This document shows, in pieces, positions 26,816 through 36,441 of a stretch of DNA of 55,236 bases. The translations under genes and the position numbers were made by a program. The stretch covers positions 1 to 55,236 of the forward strand of contig JABGPL010000022.1 in the NCBI GenBank assembly GCA_018644935.1, given 5' to 3'. The notes beneath the pieces are model-generated. The model saw nothing but the letters and a program-made list of their open reading frames with translations, was not told the DNA's origin and made no database searches. Positions within the stretch are counted from its first letter, which is position 1; each line of letters opens with the position of its first letter. The DNA is from Calditrichota bacterium. GTDB taxonomy: Bacteria > Electryoneota > AABM5-125-24 > Hatepunaeales > Hatepunaeaceae.

Positions 26816-28348
26816 ATGATAAATACACCAACAACAGACCAAGGTCAAACTCCTGAAGAAAGTCCTGAGAAGCTTGATCATGTAATGCGTGCAAGACTGG
26901 AAAAATTAACTCGACTCCGCGAACTTGGAGTAAATCCATTTCCATACGGGTTCACTAAAACTCATACTGTTGAATCGGCACTCTCAGATTTTGATAAATT
27001 ATCTGAGTCTGAGGAAAATGTGAAATTGGCAGGAAGGGTTCTATCAGTCAGACTAATGGGAAAGGCTGCATTTACTCACATTCAGGAAGAAGCACACAGA
27101 ATTCAGCTTTATTTTAAGATGAACCTGCTTGAAGAGTTGGATTGGGAAGTTTTTCAACTCGGTGATATAGGTGATATTTTCGGAGTATCGGGTACTCTGT
27201 TCACCACCAGAACAGGTGAGCGCACTCTGAAAGTTTCAAAATTGACATTGCTGTCAAAAAACATCCGACCGCTTCCGGCAATAAAGGAAAAGGAAGATAC
27301 CGTCTGGTTCAAATGGGAGGACAAAGAAGAAGTTTATCGGAACCGAACAATTGATTTGATCCTTAACCGCGAATCGAGAGAGAAACTCATTGCAAGAAGC
27401 TTAATCACCAGAGAAATCAGGAACTTCCTGGATGAGGACGGATTCCTTGAAGTGGAAACCCCAATCATGCAGAGCATGTATGGTGGTGCAAATGCAAAAC
27501 CGTTTGTAACACATTACAACGCTCTTGATCATGATTATTATCTGCGTATCGCAGACGAGCTATACCTGAAGAGATTGATTGCCGGCGGTATCCCCAAGGT
27601 TTATGAAATTGCAAAGGATTTCAGAAATGAGGGAATTGATCGCTTTCATTCACCTGAATTCACGATGATGGAATGTTATGCAGCCTACGAAGATTATCAT
27701 TTCTGTATGGATCTTGTTGAGAGAATGTTCACTAGACTTGCTATCAATGTTCTTAAAAAAGATGTATTTGAATACGACAACAACGAAATCAGTTTGAAAG
27801 CCCCCTTTAAAAGATCTACAATGGCTGATCTCGTCAAAGAGAAATGTGGGATCGACATCATCGACCGGGACCGTGATGAGCTGGCAAAAGAAGTTTCTGA
27901 TCTCGGAATTCACGTTGACACCACTTGGGGTACCGGAAAAATAATAGATGAATTGTTTTCAGAAAAAGTCGAACCGGAATTGATACAACCTACATTTGTG
28001 CTCGATTATCCAGTTGAACTATCCCCTCTGGCGAAGAAGCACCGTAGCGTAGATGGTCTCGTCGAACGTTTCGAGCTGTTTATTGCAGGAATGGAAGTTG
28101 CTAACTCTTTCAGCGAATTAAACGATCCAATCGATCAACGAAGCCGGTTTGAAGAACAGGCTCGGTTAAAAGCTGCCGGAGACGATGAAGCACACCCGAT
28201 TGATGAAGACTATCTTCAGGCTCTTGAAATAGGTATGCCACCTACAGGTGGTCTTGGAATGGGAATTGATCGTCTTGTCTTAATCCTAACCGGGGCTGAA
28301 TCCCTTCGCGATGTAATTCTTTTTCCAACCCTTCGTCCAAGGTCCTGA
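26816..28348 (+). CDS. lysS: Lysyl-tRNA synthetase, class II
   Basis: 510 residues. The N-terminal OB anticodon-binding domain has LAGRVLSVRLMGKAAFTHIQ. Class II motif 2 is FRNEGIDRFHSPEFTMMECY, with ADELYLKRLIAGGI before it, and motif 3 is GGLGMGIDRLVLILTG. The lysine-pocket segment DYPVELSPLAKKHR is present. Length is normal. It lies 39 nt after rodZ and 1 nt before the permease gene. Confidence 0.97.
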   Translation: MINTPTTDQGQTPEESPEKLDHVMRARLEKLTRLRELGVNPFPYGFTKTHTVESALSDFDKLSESEENVKLAGRVLSVRLMGKAAFTHIQEEAHRIQLYFKMNLLEELDWEVFQLGDIGDIFGVSGTLFTTRTGERTLKVSKLTLLSKNIRPLPAIKEKEDTVWFKWEDKEEVYRNRTIDLILNRESREKLIARSLITREIRNFLDEDGFLEVETPIMQSMYGGANAKPFVTHYNALDHDYYLRIADELYLKRLIAGGIPKVYEIAKDFRNEGIDRFHSPEFTMMECYAAYEDYHFCMDLVERMFTRLAINVLKKDVFEYDNNEISLKAPFKRSTMADLVKEKCGIDIIDRDRDELAKEVSDLGIHVDTTWGTGKIIDELFSEKVEPELIQPTFVLDYPVELSPLAKKHRSVDGLVERFELFIAGMEVANSFSELNDPIDQRSRFEEQARLKAAGDDEAHPIDEDYLQALEIGMPPTGGLGMGIDRLVLILTGAESLRDVILFPTLRPRS

Positions 28349-28349
28349 T

Positions 28350-29642
28350 TTGGGTTATGAGCTTTTTATCGCGGAGCGATATCTGAGATCAAAGCGCCGG
28401 ACAGGATTTATATCAATAATTACATATATATCAGCTGCCGGTGTTATGGTTGGTGTCGCGGCACTTGTGATTGTACTATCCGTCGCCAATGGGTTTGAAG
28501 CAGAAGTCAGAAACCGCATTATTGGAGCGGATGCACATATTAAGCTGAATTTGTTTCACCAGATGCCGATGAGCAACTATGTTGAGACCCTTCAGAAAGT
28601 CAGTACAGTCAAACATATTGTTGGAGCATCCCCCTACATTGAAGGCAAGGGAATGTTGCGAAAAAACAAAACTGTTGAAGGCGCACTTCTAAAGGGCATT
28701 GATGAATCGACCATTGAACAGGTTGGAGATTTACCAAACACTATCGTTGCGGGAAAATTGGCCCTTAGACCAGAATTAATCAATGCTGATTCATCAAGGC
28801 ACCATTCATCAGGATTTCCAGATAGCAATCAACCATTAAACAATCCCGGTAAAATGTCCGGTATTGTTCTGGGTGCTCAGCTCTCATATAAACTTGGGGC
28901 ATTTATCGGAGATACACTAATTGCTATCAGCCCAACCGCTATGACCAGTTTTCTGTCCGCTCCGCAGGTTAAGAAGTTCATTGTTACCGGTATCTTTGAA
29001 ACTGGAATTTTTCAATACGATGATACTTTCTCATACATCTCCATCGAATCTGCCCAAGACCTTTTTATGACCGAACGGGCAGTATCCGGGATTGAGATAA
29101 AACTGGAAAACCTGGATCAGGCTGATGGTGTAAAAGCCGAGCTGGAGAGTTTACTGGGTTACCCATACCACGCAAGAACCTGGTATTCTATGCACTCAAC
29201 GCTTTTCCGTTGGATGAAAATGGAAAAATGGCTGTTTACTATCCTCTTGTCACTAATAATCCTGGTCGCGGCTTTTAACATCGTCTCAAGTCAGATTATG
29301 ATTGTACTTGAGAAAAGACGGGAGATTGGCATTCTAAAAGCGATCGGCGCATCCCGTGAAGGGATTATGAAGATTTTCCTGTATGAGGGCATGATCGTTG
29401 GGGTAGTTGGAACATTCCTTGGATTAATTGTAGGATATGGTGTCTGCTGGGGGCAACAGACATTTGAATGGCTATCTCTGCCGGGAGATGTATATTTTTT
29501 GAGTACACTTCCCGTTCAAATGCAAATTTTAGATTTTATAGTAATCACGATTGTCTCCCTTGGGCTGGCAATCTTAGCTTCCGTCTACCCGGCTCGACGA
29601 GCTAGTGCTCTCGATCCGGTTGAGGCTATCAGGTATGAATAA
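28350..29642 (+). CDS. LolC/LolE-type lipoprotein-releasing ABC permease
   Basis: 430 residues with the MacB/FtsX-type layout: one N-terminal transmembrane helix (ITYISAAGVMVGVAALVIVL), a large periplasmic domain (about 60-285), then three helices at 292-318, 340-365 and 385-410 with EKRREIGILKAIGAS between. YLRSKRRTGFIS and SVANGFEAEVRNRIIG are typical of LolC/E. It would extract lipoproteins from the inner membrane with LolD. No LolD ATPase gene is in this window. TTG start with AAGG 7 nt upstream. Confidence 0.88.
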   Translation: MGYELFIAERYLRSKRRTGFISIITYISAAGVMVGVAALVIVLSVANGFEAEVRNRIIGADAHIKLNLFHQMPMSNYVETLQKVSTVKHIVGASPYIEGKGMLRKNKTVEGALLKGIDESTIEQVGDLPNTIVAGKLALRPELINADSSRHHSSGFPDSNQPLNNPGKMSGIVLGAQLSYKLGAFIGDTLIAISPTAMTSFLSAPQVKKFIVTGIFETGIFQYDDTFSYISIESAQDLFMTERAVSGIEIKLENLDQADGVKAELESLLGYPYHARTWYSMHSTLFRWMKMEKWLFTILLSLIILVAAFNIVSSQIMIVLEKRREIGILKAIGASREGIMKIFLYEGMIVGVVGTFLGLIVGYGVCWGQQTFEWLSLPGDVYFLSTLPVQMQILDFIVITIVSLGLAILASVYPARRASALDPVEAIRYE

Positions 29643-29661
29643 ATAAATTTGGTGTTTACCT

Positions 29662-31374
29662 TTGATAAAACCACTCACCGTAAAATTAGCCACACTAACT
29701 CTTGTATTAATCCTCCAAACGGTTGCTCTCTCCGCCACGCGAGCTCCGATCTGGTCAAAGTCCAATCAGGGCATGGTTGCAACTCCACATTCTGCGGCAA
29801 CTGAAGCTGCAATTGAAATATTAAACATGGGTGGTAACGCAGTTGATGCTATTGTTGCAGCATCATTTGCACTCACTGTCGTAGAACCTTATCATAGCGG
29901 GATTGGTGGTGGTGAGTTTACCCTGCTTCGAATGAAATCAGAGGAAAAGGTTATAGTCTGCGATGCACGGGAATCTGCTCCATCTGCAGCAACTCCAGAT
30001 ATGTACATTGATCCCGAAACCGGCAGACCATATAAAAACCGTTCATGGCGTGGTGGTCTTGCCGTTGGGGTACCCGGAAGTGTACAGGGGAAGATTGATC
30101 TAATTAACAGATATGGTGATTTAAACCTCAAAAAGGTAATGGCACCTGCGATAAGGTTAGCGAAGAAAGGTTTTATCGTAGACAGATCTTTAAGCAGTAG
30201 ACTTAGGAGTAACACGGACAGATTTTCCGAAGACGCCGGCATCGCGGCTGTATTTCTGCCAAGTGGGAAAGCTCCAGATCGCGGTGATATACTGGTTCAA
30301 ACCAAATTGGCAGAGTGCCTTGAAGGTATTGCCAAAGACAAAGGCAAATCCTTCTATCATGGTAAGATGGCAGAACAGATTTCTAACACATGCCAACAGT
30401 CCGGTGGGATAATTACCTTTGCTGATTTGGCAGAATACAAAGTTATCTGGCGCCAACCGATCCGTTTTGAATATCGGGATTACACCGTATATTCTATGCC
30501 CCCGCCATCTTCCGGTGGTGTTTGTATGGCACAGATTTTTAACATTCTCAGTGGATATCCGATGGATTTTCTCTCCCCTGGAAGTGCAGAATCGAGCCAC
30601 TTGATTGCCTCGGCATTTGAATTAGTGTTTGCAGACCGCGCGACATGGCTTGGTGATCCCGACTTCAGCCCGATTCCAGTTGATGGATTAACCAGCATGG
30701 CTTATGCAGTTAAACTACGTAAGGATATAAATCGATTCCAGCGCAAGCCGGTCAAAGAAGCAGGTGATCCCTGGATTTACGACGCTGAATCAAACACAAG
30801 CCATTTGTCTGCAATTGATAAGCATGGGAACATGTGTTCGATGACAACATCCGTAAATTCGTCATTCGGTTCACACGTGTACGTCGCAGAATTAGGATTT
30901 TTCCTGAATAGCACGATGGACGATTTTTCTATTGCACCGCGTGAGCCCAACAAATATGAATTAGTTGGAAGTGATGTTAACAGCATTGCCCCAGGAAAGC
31001 GACCATTATCGAGCATGTCCCCTACTCTGGTGTTAAAAGATGGGAAACCGCATATGTCGATAGGCTCCGTCGGTGGACCTCGGATAATCACATCGGTAGC
31101 ACAAATACTGATAAACACTATAGATTTCAAGATGGACATCCAAGCTGCGATAGATGCACCACGCATTCATATGCAATGGAAGCCGGATAAACTATATCTG
31201 GAAAAGGAAGTTACCCCAGAAATCATCAGAGAATTGAGATCAAAAGGCTGGACAACTAACCAATCGAATCATTGGTCTTTGAGCCAGGGGGTAGTAATGG
31301 ATTTAGAAACCGGAGAATTCACAGGAGCGAGTGATGCTCGAGGTGTCGGATCAGCAGGTCCCAGAGGTGATTAG
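29662..31374 (+). CDS. ggt: Gamma-glutamyltransferase
   Basis: Secreted Ntn-hydrolase of 570 residues that cleaves and transfers the gamma-glutamyl group of glutathione. A signal peptide (LATLTLVLILQTVALSATRA) is followed by the large-subunit domain with GGNAVDAIVAASFAL and HSGIGGG. The autoprocessing site is Thr379 in NTSHLSAID, which becomes the small-subunit nucleophile, followed by MTTSVNSSFGS and GKRPLSSMSPT. The TTG start is the first that gives the signal peptide. It precedes cutA with a 3-nt overlap. Confidence 0.94.
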   Translation: MIKPLTVKLATLTLVLILQTVALSATRAPIWSKSNQGMVATPHSAATEAAIEILNMGGNAVDAIVAASFALTVVEPYHSGIGGGEFTLLRMKSEEKVIVCDARESAPSAATPDMYIDPETGRPYKNRSWRGGLAVGVPGSVQGKIDLINRYGDLNLKKVMAPAIRLAKKGFIVDRSLSSRLRSNTDRFSEDAGIAAVFLPSGKAPDRGDILVQTKLAECLEGIAKDKGKSFYHGKMAEQISNTCQQSGGIITFADLAEYKVIWRQPIRFEYRDYTVYSMPPPSSGGVCMAQIFNILSGYPMDFLSPGSAESSHLIASAFELVFADRATWLGDPDFSPIPVDGLTSMAYAVKLRKDINRFQRKPVKEAGDPWIYDAESNTSHLSAIDKHGNMCSMTTSVNSSFGSHVYVAELGFFLNSTMDDFSIAPREPNKYELVGSDVNSIAPGKRPLSSMSPTLVLKDGKPHMSIGSVGGPRIITSVAQILINTIDFKMDIQAAIDAPRIHMQWKPDKLYLEKEVTPEIIRELRSKGWTTNQSNHWSLSQGVVMDLETGEFTGASDARGVGSAGPRGD

Positions 31375-31712
31375 TGCGACCTCCTGAAGTTATCATCACC
31401 TATGTTACTGCTCCAGATGAACAAACTGCAAGCAATCTGGCGTCTGAGTTAGTTGAACAAAGACTTGCAGCCTGTGTGAATGTTATTCCCGGTGTTACTT
31501 CCCATTATCGATGGGAGGGAAAAGCTTGTACAGATACCGAGCTCTTGATGATTATCAAAACCGAAAAAAGCAAATTCAGCGCAGTAAGAGATTTCATGCT
31601 CAACAAGCACCCGTACGATCTGCCAGAAATTATCGCGGTGGATATAACCGATGGTTTTTCAAGCTACCTTAATTGGGTAATCAGTGAAACATCTCAGCAA
31701 AAAGATAAGTAA
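31374..31712 (+). CDS. cutA: CutA-like divalent-cation tolerance protein
   Basis: 112 residues, usual CutA length, forming a ferredoxin-like trimer. The family segments VIITYVTAPDEQTASNLASE, RLAACVNVIPGVTSHYRWEG, ELLMIIKT and HPYDLPEIIAVDI are complete. GTG start overlapping the ggt stop (TAGTG), so it is translated with ggt. CutA proteins are linked to metal tolerance in some bacteria, but the biochemical role is unsettled. Confidence 0.95.
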   Translation: MRPPEVIITYVTAPDEQTASNLASELVEQRLAACVNVIPGVTSHYRWEGKACTDTELLMIIKTEKSKFSAVRDFMLNKHPYDLPEIIAVDITDGFSSYLNWVISETSQQKDK

Positions 31713-31743
31713 AAGAAGAAAACTTTTAACGGAGACATAAATT

Positions 31744-32688
31744 ATGACAGAAACAGCACAGCATCACCGAATTATAATAATCGGTTCAGGTCCTGCCGGA
31801 CTCACCGCCGCAATATACAATGCCAGAGCCGATCTTCCGCCTTTCGTTATAGAGGGGATTCAACCTGGTGGTCAGTTAACAATCACGACTGAAGTAGAGA
31901 ATTACCCTGGATTCCCTGAGGGTGTTATGGGACCGCAATTAATGGATCAGTTTAGAGCTCAAGCTGAACGCTTCGGGACACAATTCCTGACAGACGCGGT
32001 ATCTTCAGTTGATCTCAGCAAGCGTCCCTTTACAATTAATGTAGGCAAAAAAGTATTCACATCCGATATAGTAATCATTTCAACAGGTGCCTCAGCAAGG
32101 CTTCTCGGCTTGGAATCAGAATCGAAACTAATGGGGCATGGAGTTTCAGCATGTGCAACTTGCGATGGTTGGTTTTTCAGGGAAAAAGAAATTATTGTTA
32201 TTGGTGGTGGCGACACTGCTTGTGAAGAGGCTCATTTCCTGACAAAGTTTGCCAGCAAAGTTACCATAGTTCACCGACGAGATGAGCTTCGAGCATCTAA
32301 AATTATGCAGAAGTATGTTTTAGATAATCCTAAAATCGAGATGAAGTGGTTCAGGACGGTAACAGATTTTATTGCTTCTCCGCAGGGGATGTTAGAAGCT
32401 GTAATGTTGAAAGATCCCAGAACAGGTGAAGAAGAGAGGTTTGCGTGCGATGGAGCCTTTATTGGTATCGGACACACACCGAACACCTCTTTATTCACAG
32501 GTCAGGTTGAAATGGACGAAAACAATTATATTATAACTGCACCCGACAGTACCAAAACAAACATCCCGGGTGTTTTCGCATGTGGTGACGTCCAGGACCA
32601 TACCTATCGACAGGCAATCACCGCAGCAGGCTCCGGTTGCATGGCAGCAATTGAAGCGGAGCGCTTACTTATATCCGAAAAGGATTAA
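31744..32688 (+). CDS. trxB: Thioredoxin reductase
   Basis: 314-residue flavoprotein that reduces thioredoxin with NADPH. FAD motif [18 protein letters not shown] at the N-terminus, active-site CATC (Cys137 and Cys140), NADPH motif [18 protein letters not shown] with HRRDELRAS, and the second FAD motif [11 protein letters not shown] small extra N-terminal segment (MTETAQHH) precedes the Rossmann fold. Confidence 0.95.
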   Translation: MTETAQHHRIIIIGSGPAGLTAAIYNARADLPPFVIEGIQPGGQLTITTEVENYPGFPEGVMGPQLMDQFRAQAERFGTQFLTDAVSSVDLSKRPFTINVGKKVFTSDIVIISTGASARLLGLESESKLMGHGVSACATCDGWFFREKEIIVIGGGDTACEEAHFLTKFASKVTIVHRRDELRASKIMQKYVLDNPKIEMKWFRTVTDFIASPQGMLEAVMLKDPRTGEEERFACDGAFIGIGHTPNTSLFTGQVEMDENNYIITAPDSTKTNIPGVFACGDVQDHTYRQAITAAGSGCMAAIEAERLLISEKD

Positions 32689-32690
32689 AA

Positions 32691-34319
32691 ATGAAGAACC
32701 CAACAGTAGTTAGAACAGCATTAGTTTTAATTGCGATGATTCTTTCCGCATCGCTATTTTTTGGTTGCTCCCAGGCTCGTAGTGATTACAAATCTGGAAT
32801 TTACTGGTTGGAGAAAGAAAACAACTGGCAAATGGCAGCCAGATCGTTCAATCGGGCACTTGAGAAAGATCCGAAGAGTTGGAAGATTAATCAAAAGCTG
32901 ATTCAAGCTATGGGAATGGGTGAAGAGCCAAAAGTTTTTGAATCACAACTGAGAAAGACTTTAGCTCTTTTTCCAGATAGCGCGCGTGCAGCATCATTAG
33001 CACAACCTGGAAAAGATCTTTTAGGAGAAACACGATACAATAAAGTTGCCGGCGGTGTTGAATTAATGCACTTCGGGACTAAGCTCTCGCGTGATCCGAA
33101 AGACGAGGTTCTCCTTGCCAAAAGTATCATGGCTGCTTGCCGTGTAACAGACACTCTTGCAGCAGTTGATTACTTTAAACGGTTCATCATAGTGGCAGAT
33201 GGAAAGAGTATTTCAGATAGTATACTTCAGGAGTTAAGGTTCTTTATCGGTCATTCCAGGCTGAACTGGATTACGCTTGAAGCACAAATTTTAAGCAAAC
33301 CTGATGATCTTGATGCTCGAATCGCACAGCTTAACGCCGGAATTCTTGCAGGCGACTCATCGGGGGCTGTTGGCAGGCTCTCAGAGCTACAGAAAATAAT
33401 TCCAAATGCAATCGATAATCAAGACCTTGCAAAAAGATATGGAACGCTGGTCGGCTATGATCCGTTCAAGACCAAGGAAATTGCGAGAGGTTGGGATGGG
33501 TCCGAATCTCCTGATGGGAAAAAATTAGTCTTTATAAAGGACATGGGCGAAGAAGATTATACAGATATGTACATCTATCAAATGCCTTCTGCTGGTGGTA
33601 GTGAAAAACCAATCTTAAAAGCAGCTCAACAGAACCTTAACATCCTTGCCTGGCCCCGCTTCTCACCAGACGGTAAATGGATTTATTTCTATGGTTCGAA
33701 AGACAAATCATGGGAACCTGGACGGGTCGGCAGATTCAACCTGTTCAGAGTTAAACCAAAATATAATTCATCTCCTCAGAAGCTCACTGATTCCGATCTG
33801 ATTATTACAGATCCATTCTTTGATAAAAATGGAAGTTTATTATTGGTTCGCAGGGATGTTGGCAGTGTTCGTTCATCGGTTGAAATAATCCGGGTTAAAC
33901 CAGATGAAAGGAAAATTGAGGCTGTGAGTAGAATCGGTGAACCTGTAAGTAGCGCAACCTTTAATCACACAGGAGATTCGCTGATATTTGCAACCGATAG
34001 AGGAATATTCAGGCGTTCGGTTAACGGTGGCAATATCTCAGTTGATCTTCCCTGGACAAACGTCTCTTTCCTGCAAATTTCACCCGATGGTAAACTTTTA
34101 AAACTATGTAACTCCTCCGACCAATTGATAATTGTTGACCGGGACAATCCTGTCCCGACATTCCTCGGAACGGTTTCCTCACATTGGGTAACTTTTGGAA
34201 AACATGGTGAAATTTACGCCAGTAGATACAATAATAAATGGAAAAGACTCGTGCGATTAAAGTACGGATCACCGGTGATTAAAATCAAAGATTTCAAACA
34301 AAAGTTAAAGGCAAGTTAA
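32691..34319 (+). CDS. Lipoprotein with TPR-like N-terminus and PD40/TolB-like propeller
   Basis: 542 residues. Lipoprotein signal with core LVLIAMILSASLFFG and lipidation Cys in FFGC. Residues 30-260 look helical and TPR-like (MAARSFNRALEKDPKSWKIN). From about 265 there are beta-propeller repeats of TolB/WD40-like type: SPDGKKLVFIKDMG, ARFSPDGKWIYF-like, FNHTGDSLIFATDRG and ISPDGKLLKLC. These suggest a periplasmic or outer-membrane sensing/scaffold protein. Start ATG is 2 nt after trxB. Function is not recognised. Confidence 0.75.
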   Translation: MKNPTVVRTALVLIAMILSASLFFGCSQARSDYKSGIYWLEKENNWQMAARSFNRALEKDPKSWKINQKLIQAMGMGEEPKVFESQLRKTLALFPDSARAASLAQPGKDLLGETRYNKVAGGVELMHFGTKLSRDPKDEVLLAKSIMAACRVTDTLAAVDYFKRFIIVADGKSISDSILQELRFFIGHSRLNWITLEAQILSKPDDLDARIAQLNAGILAGDSSGAVGRLSELQKIIPNAIDNQDLAKRYGTLVGYDPFKTKEIARGWDGSESPDGKKLVFIKDMGEEDYTDMYIYQMPSAGGSEKPILKAAQQNLNILAWPRFSPDGKWIYFYGSKDKSWEPGRVGRFNLFRVKPKYNSSPQKLTDSDLIITDPFFDKNGSLLLVRRDVGSVRSSVEIIRVKPDERKIEAVSRIGEPVSSATFNHTGDSLIFATDRGIFRRSVNGGNISVDLPWTNVSFLQISPDGKLLKLCNSSDQLIIVDRDNPVPTFLGTVSSHWVTFGKHGEIYASRYNNKWKRLVRLKYGSPVIKIKDFKQKLKAS

Positions 34320-34320
34320 C

Positions 34321-35160
34321 ATGCAGATTGGAAAGTTTAAGCTGACCGCGCTCGAATTTGGAAGATTTAAACTTGACGGCGGAGCAATGTTTGGTGTAAT
34401 TCCAAGAGTACTCTGGGAAAGACACCACCCCGCTGATGAAAAAAATCGAATAGACATGGCTCTTAGATGCCTCCTCATCGAAATCGATGACCGCAAAATT
34501 CTGATTGACACGGGATTCGGGCAGGACAGGACTGAAAAATTTATTAACATATACCAATTTGACGGTGATGCTAATTATTTGGAAAAGTCCCTACTGGAAG
34601 TCGGATTAGTACCATCTGACATAACAGATGTAATTCTAACCCACCTTCATTTTGATCATGATGGTGGTGCAACAATAAATAAAGACGGTGACATAATTCC
34701 AGCTTTTCCGAAGGCGAAGTACTATATACAGAAGAAACAGCTTGAACATGCCAGGTCCAGGTTTGAACGGGATAGAGCAAGTTATTTTCCAGACGATTTT
34801 GAACCACTTTTTGACGCCAATGTCGTTGAAATAGTTGATGGCGAATGGGAATTGCTTCCCGGAATAGATTTTCTGATATGTAACGGCCATACGCCTGCGA
34901 TGCAATTGCCACGTGTTCGAAATGATGGAAAGACTCTCGTTTATGGTGCCGATTTGATTCCACTGGCGTCTCATTTTCCACTACCGTGGATTATGGCATA
35001 TGATCTAAATCCTGTGCAAACACTTGAAGAAAAACGAAAATATTTAACACAGGCTGCTGAGGAAGGTTGGATTTTCTTCTTTGAACACGATGCTGAAACC
35101 GTCATGGGAAAGGTAAAAAATACCCCAAAGGGTTTTGCTCTGGATATGACTGGTCTTTAG
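34321..35160 (+). CDS. Metallo-beta-lactamase-fold hydrolase
   Basis: 279 residues. The zinc-binding HxHxDH is present as LTHLHFDHDGGA near residue 105; a later CNGHTPAMQL and YGADLIPLASH supply the further ligands. The closest pattern is the lactonase/AttM-like group with its N-terminal LDGGAMFGVIPRVLWERHHP. The substrate is not predictable. It is separated from the PD40 lipoprotein by one base and is the last gene of the plus-strand block. Confidence 0.85.
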   Translation: MQIGKFKLTALEFGRFKLDGGAMFGVIPRVLWERHHPADEKNRIDMALRCLLIEIDDRKILIDTGFGQDRTEKFINIYQFDGDANYLEKSLLEVGLVPSDITDVILTHLHFDHDGGATINKDGDIIPAFPKAKYYIQKKQLEHARSRFERDRASYFPDDFEPLFDANVVEIVDGEWELLPGIDFLICNGHTPAMQLPRVRNDGKTLVYGADLIPLASHFPLPWIMAYDLNPVQTLEEKRKYLTQAAEEGWIFFFEHDAETVMGKVKNTPKGFALDMTGL

Positions 35161-35180
35161 TTCTTGCTCAGAATGGCATG

Positions 35181-35226
35181 GATCTAAAAAAAAACCCGTC
35201 CATTTGGACGGGTTTTTTTTTAGATC
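35181..35226. terminator. Perfect 21-bp-arm bidirectional terminator
   Basis: Perfect inverted repeat: GATCT, nine A, CCCGTCC (35181-35201), loop ATTT, then the exact reverse complement (35206-35226). The core stem CCCGTCC/GGACGGG flanked by A9 and T9 serves as a U-run terminator on both strands. It lies between the convergent hydrolase (ends 35160) and outer-membrane protein gene (ends 35244). Confidence 0.9.
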
Positions 35227-35243
35227 TTTAAGCAGAATTCACT

Positions 35244-36386
35244 TTATCTGCCTTGTCTTTGCCTAAGCTGAATTTTGAGTCGTTCAAGCTCACGTTCGGC
35301 ATTCAATCTTTCCTGACGAATCTTTTCTAGGTCAACATCGACTGAGCTAACCTGTTTACCTTCATCATCTATTGCCCATTTGAACATATCATATCGTGTG
35401 TCGACAAGTCCCTGACTCGCTGTATATACTGGCCTGTCTAACTGTGATGGCAGTCCTAAACCAACAACGGACGGCATTGGAGGTACAAAGTTGATACGGG
35501 TAGTGAATCGCCATGTGGGATAATTATAATACTCTGACATATCCATTCCATCTGGCGGAATCGTGGTATCTTCATCACCAAGAACAAGAACATCAACACC
35601 GAAGGTATATCGAACACCATAATATGCTTGAGTACGTATCATCGGAGTAACATAAATCCAGTCTTCCCTACTCAACACATCCCATCCTGGTGAATCCAGG
35701 TAATTCAGGCCATATACCTCAAGCCCAAGATCAAATGGAAGCTTTTTGAATGGAACCAGAGTGCTGACTAACCATGAAAGAGACGTTGTTGACTTGTCAT
35801 CCCCACGAGAATCATCATTGTAATAATGGAATCCAACATTTCCATGTACAGACAATCCTTCGTCCGGGAAAAGCGGTTTGTCATAGTATGAAACCATTGC
35901 CGTCAAATCATATTCTAAAGACTCATTTGAATATGGCTCGAATTGGATATCAGTGTATTCTGAAATCCCGTAGGTTAGTGACGGCATAAACCCGATAAAG
36001 GTATTTCTTGCCACTCGGATATTACCATATTTCATACTCAGGGTGATATCCCCCGGGATCATGAATCCATCATCGTTCTCATCAGTGCCCAGGGTTTCAT
36101 TGTAGTCCTGGTATATAACCTGACTGAAGGAAAATTCGGCATTTCTGGAATATCCATAGGTTCCGGATATTGCGACTGTGCGATTGTATAAAACAGAGTC
36201 GGTTGTGTTCCTGTACCCGCCAACGTAACCACGAAAGTAAACCCCAACCTCTGTTGATTCGCGAGGTATGACGAGCGCAGAGTTCGTGTTGAGATAGCCA
36301 AAGCCACCTGAGAACTGTGCTCCGATTGACGGCACTGCCATGAATAATAGCAATGCTATAATTAAAACTTGCGAAAATCGATTCAT
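35244..36386 (-). CDS. Outer-membrane beta-barrel-like secreted protein with charged C-terminal helix
   Basis: 380 residues. Signal peptide (SQVLIIALLLFMAVPSIGA), then repeated alternating aromatic/polar beta-strands with Gly and Tyr (YFRGYVGGYRNT, AEFSFSQVIYQDY, YTDIQFEPYSNESLEYDLTA, YGVRYTFGVDVLVLGDED) typical of transmembrane barrels. The last 45 residues switch to a highly charged heptad-like helix (EKIRQERLNAERELERLK) that could be a coiled coil. No specific family recognised. Confidence 0.7.
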   Translation of the reverse strand: MNRFSQVLIIALLLFMAVPSIGAQFSGGFGYLNTNSALVIPRESTEVGVYFRGYVGGYRNTTDSVLYNRTVAISGTYGYSRNAEFSFSQVIYQDYNETLGTDENDDGFMIPGDITLSMKYGNIRVARNTFIGFMPSLTYGISEYTDIQFEPYSNESLEYDLTAMVSYYDKPLFPDEGLSVHGNVGFHYYNDDSRGDDKSTTSLSWLVSTLVPFKKLPFDLGLEVYGLNYLDSPGWDVLSREDWIYVTPMIRTQAYYGVRYTFGVDVLVLGDEDTTIPPDGMDMSEYYNYPTWRFTTRINFVPPMPSVVGLGLPSQLDRPVYTASQGLVDTRYDMFKWAIDDEGKQVSSVDVDLEKIRQERLNAERELERLKIQLRQRQGR

Positions 36387-36441
36387 TTTAATCCTCTAAA
36401 TCTCGAAGAATTGGGAGTTAATTCTTCGGGTTAACTGTGAA

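Noticed and set aside
30190..30600. 136-codon open frame on the minus strand
   Set aside because: Antisense inside ggt, low-complexity composition and no start signal; a shadow of the real gene.
34321..35160. Quorum-quenching lactonase
   Set aside because: The HxHxDH site is common to many metallo-beta-lactamase-fold enzymes; nothing here specifies a lactone substrate.
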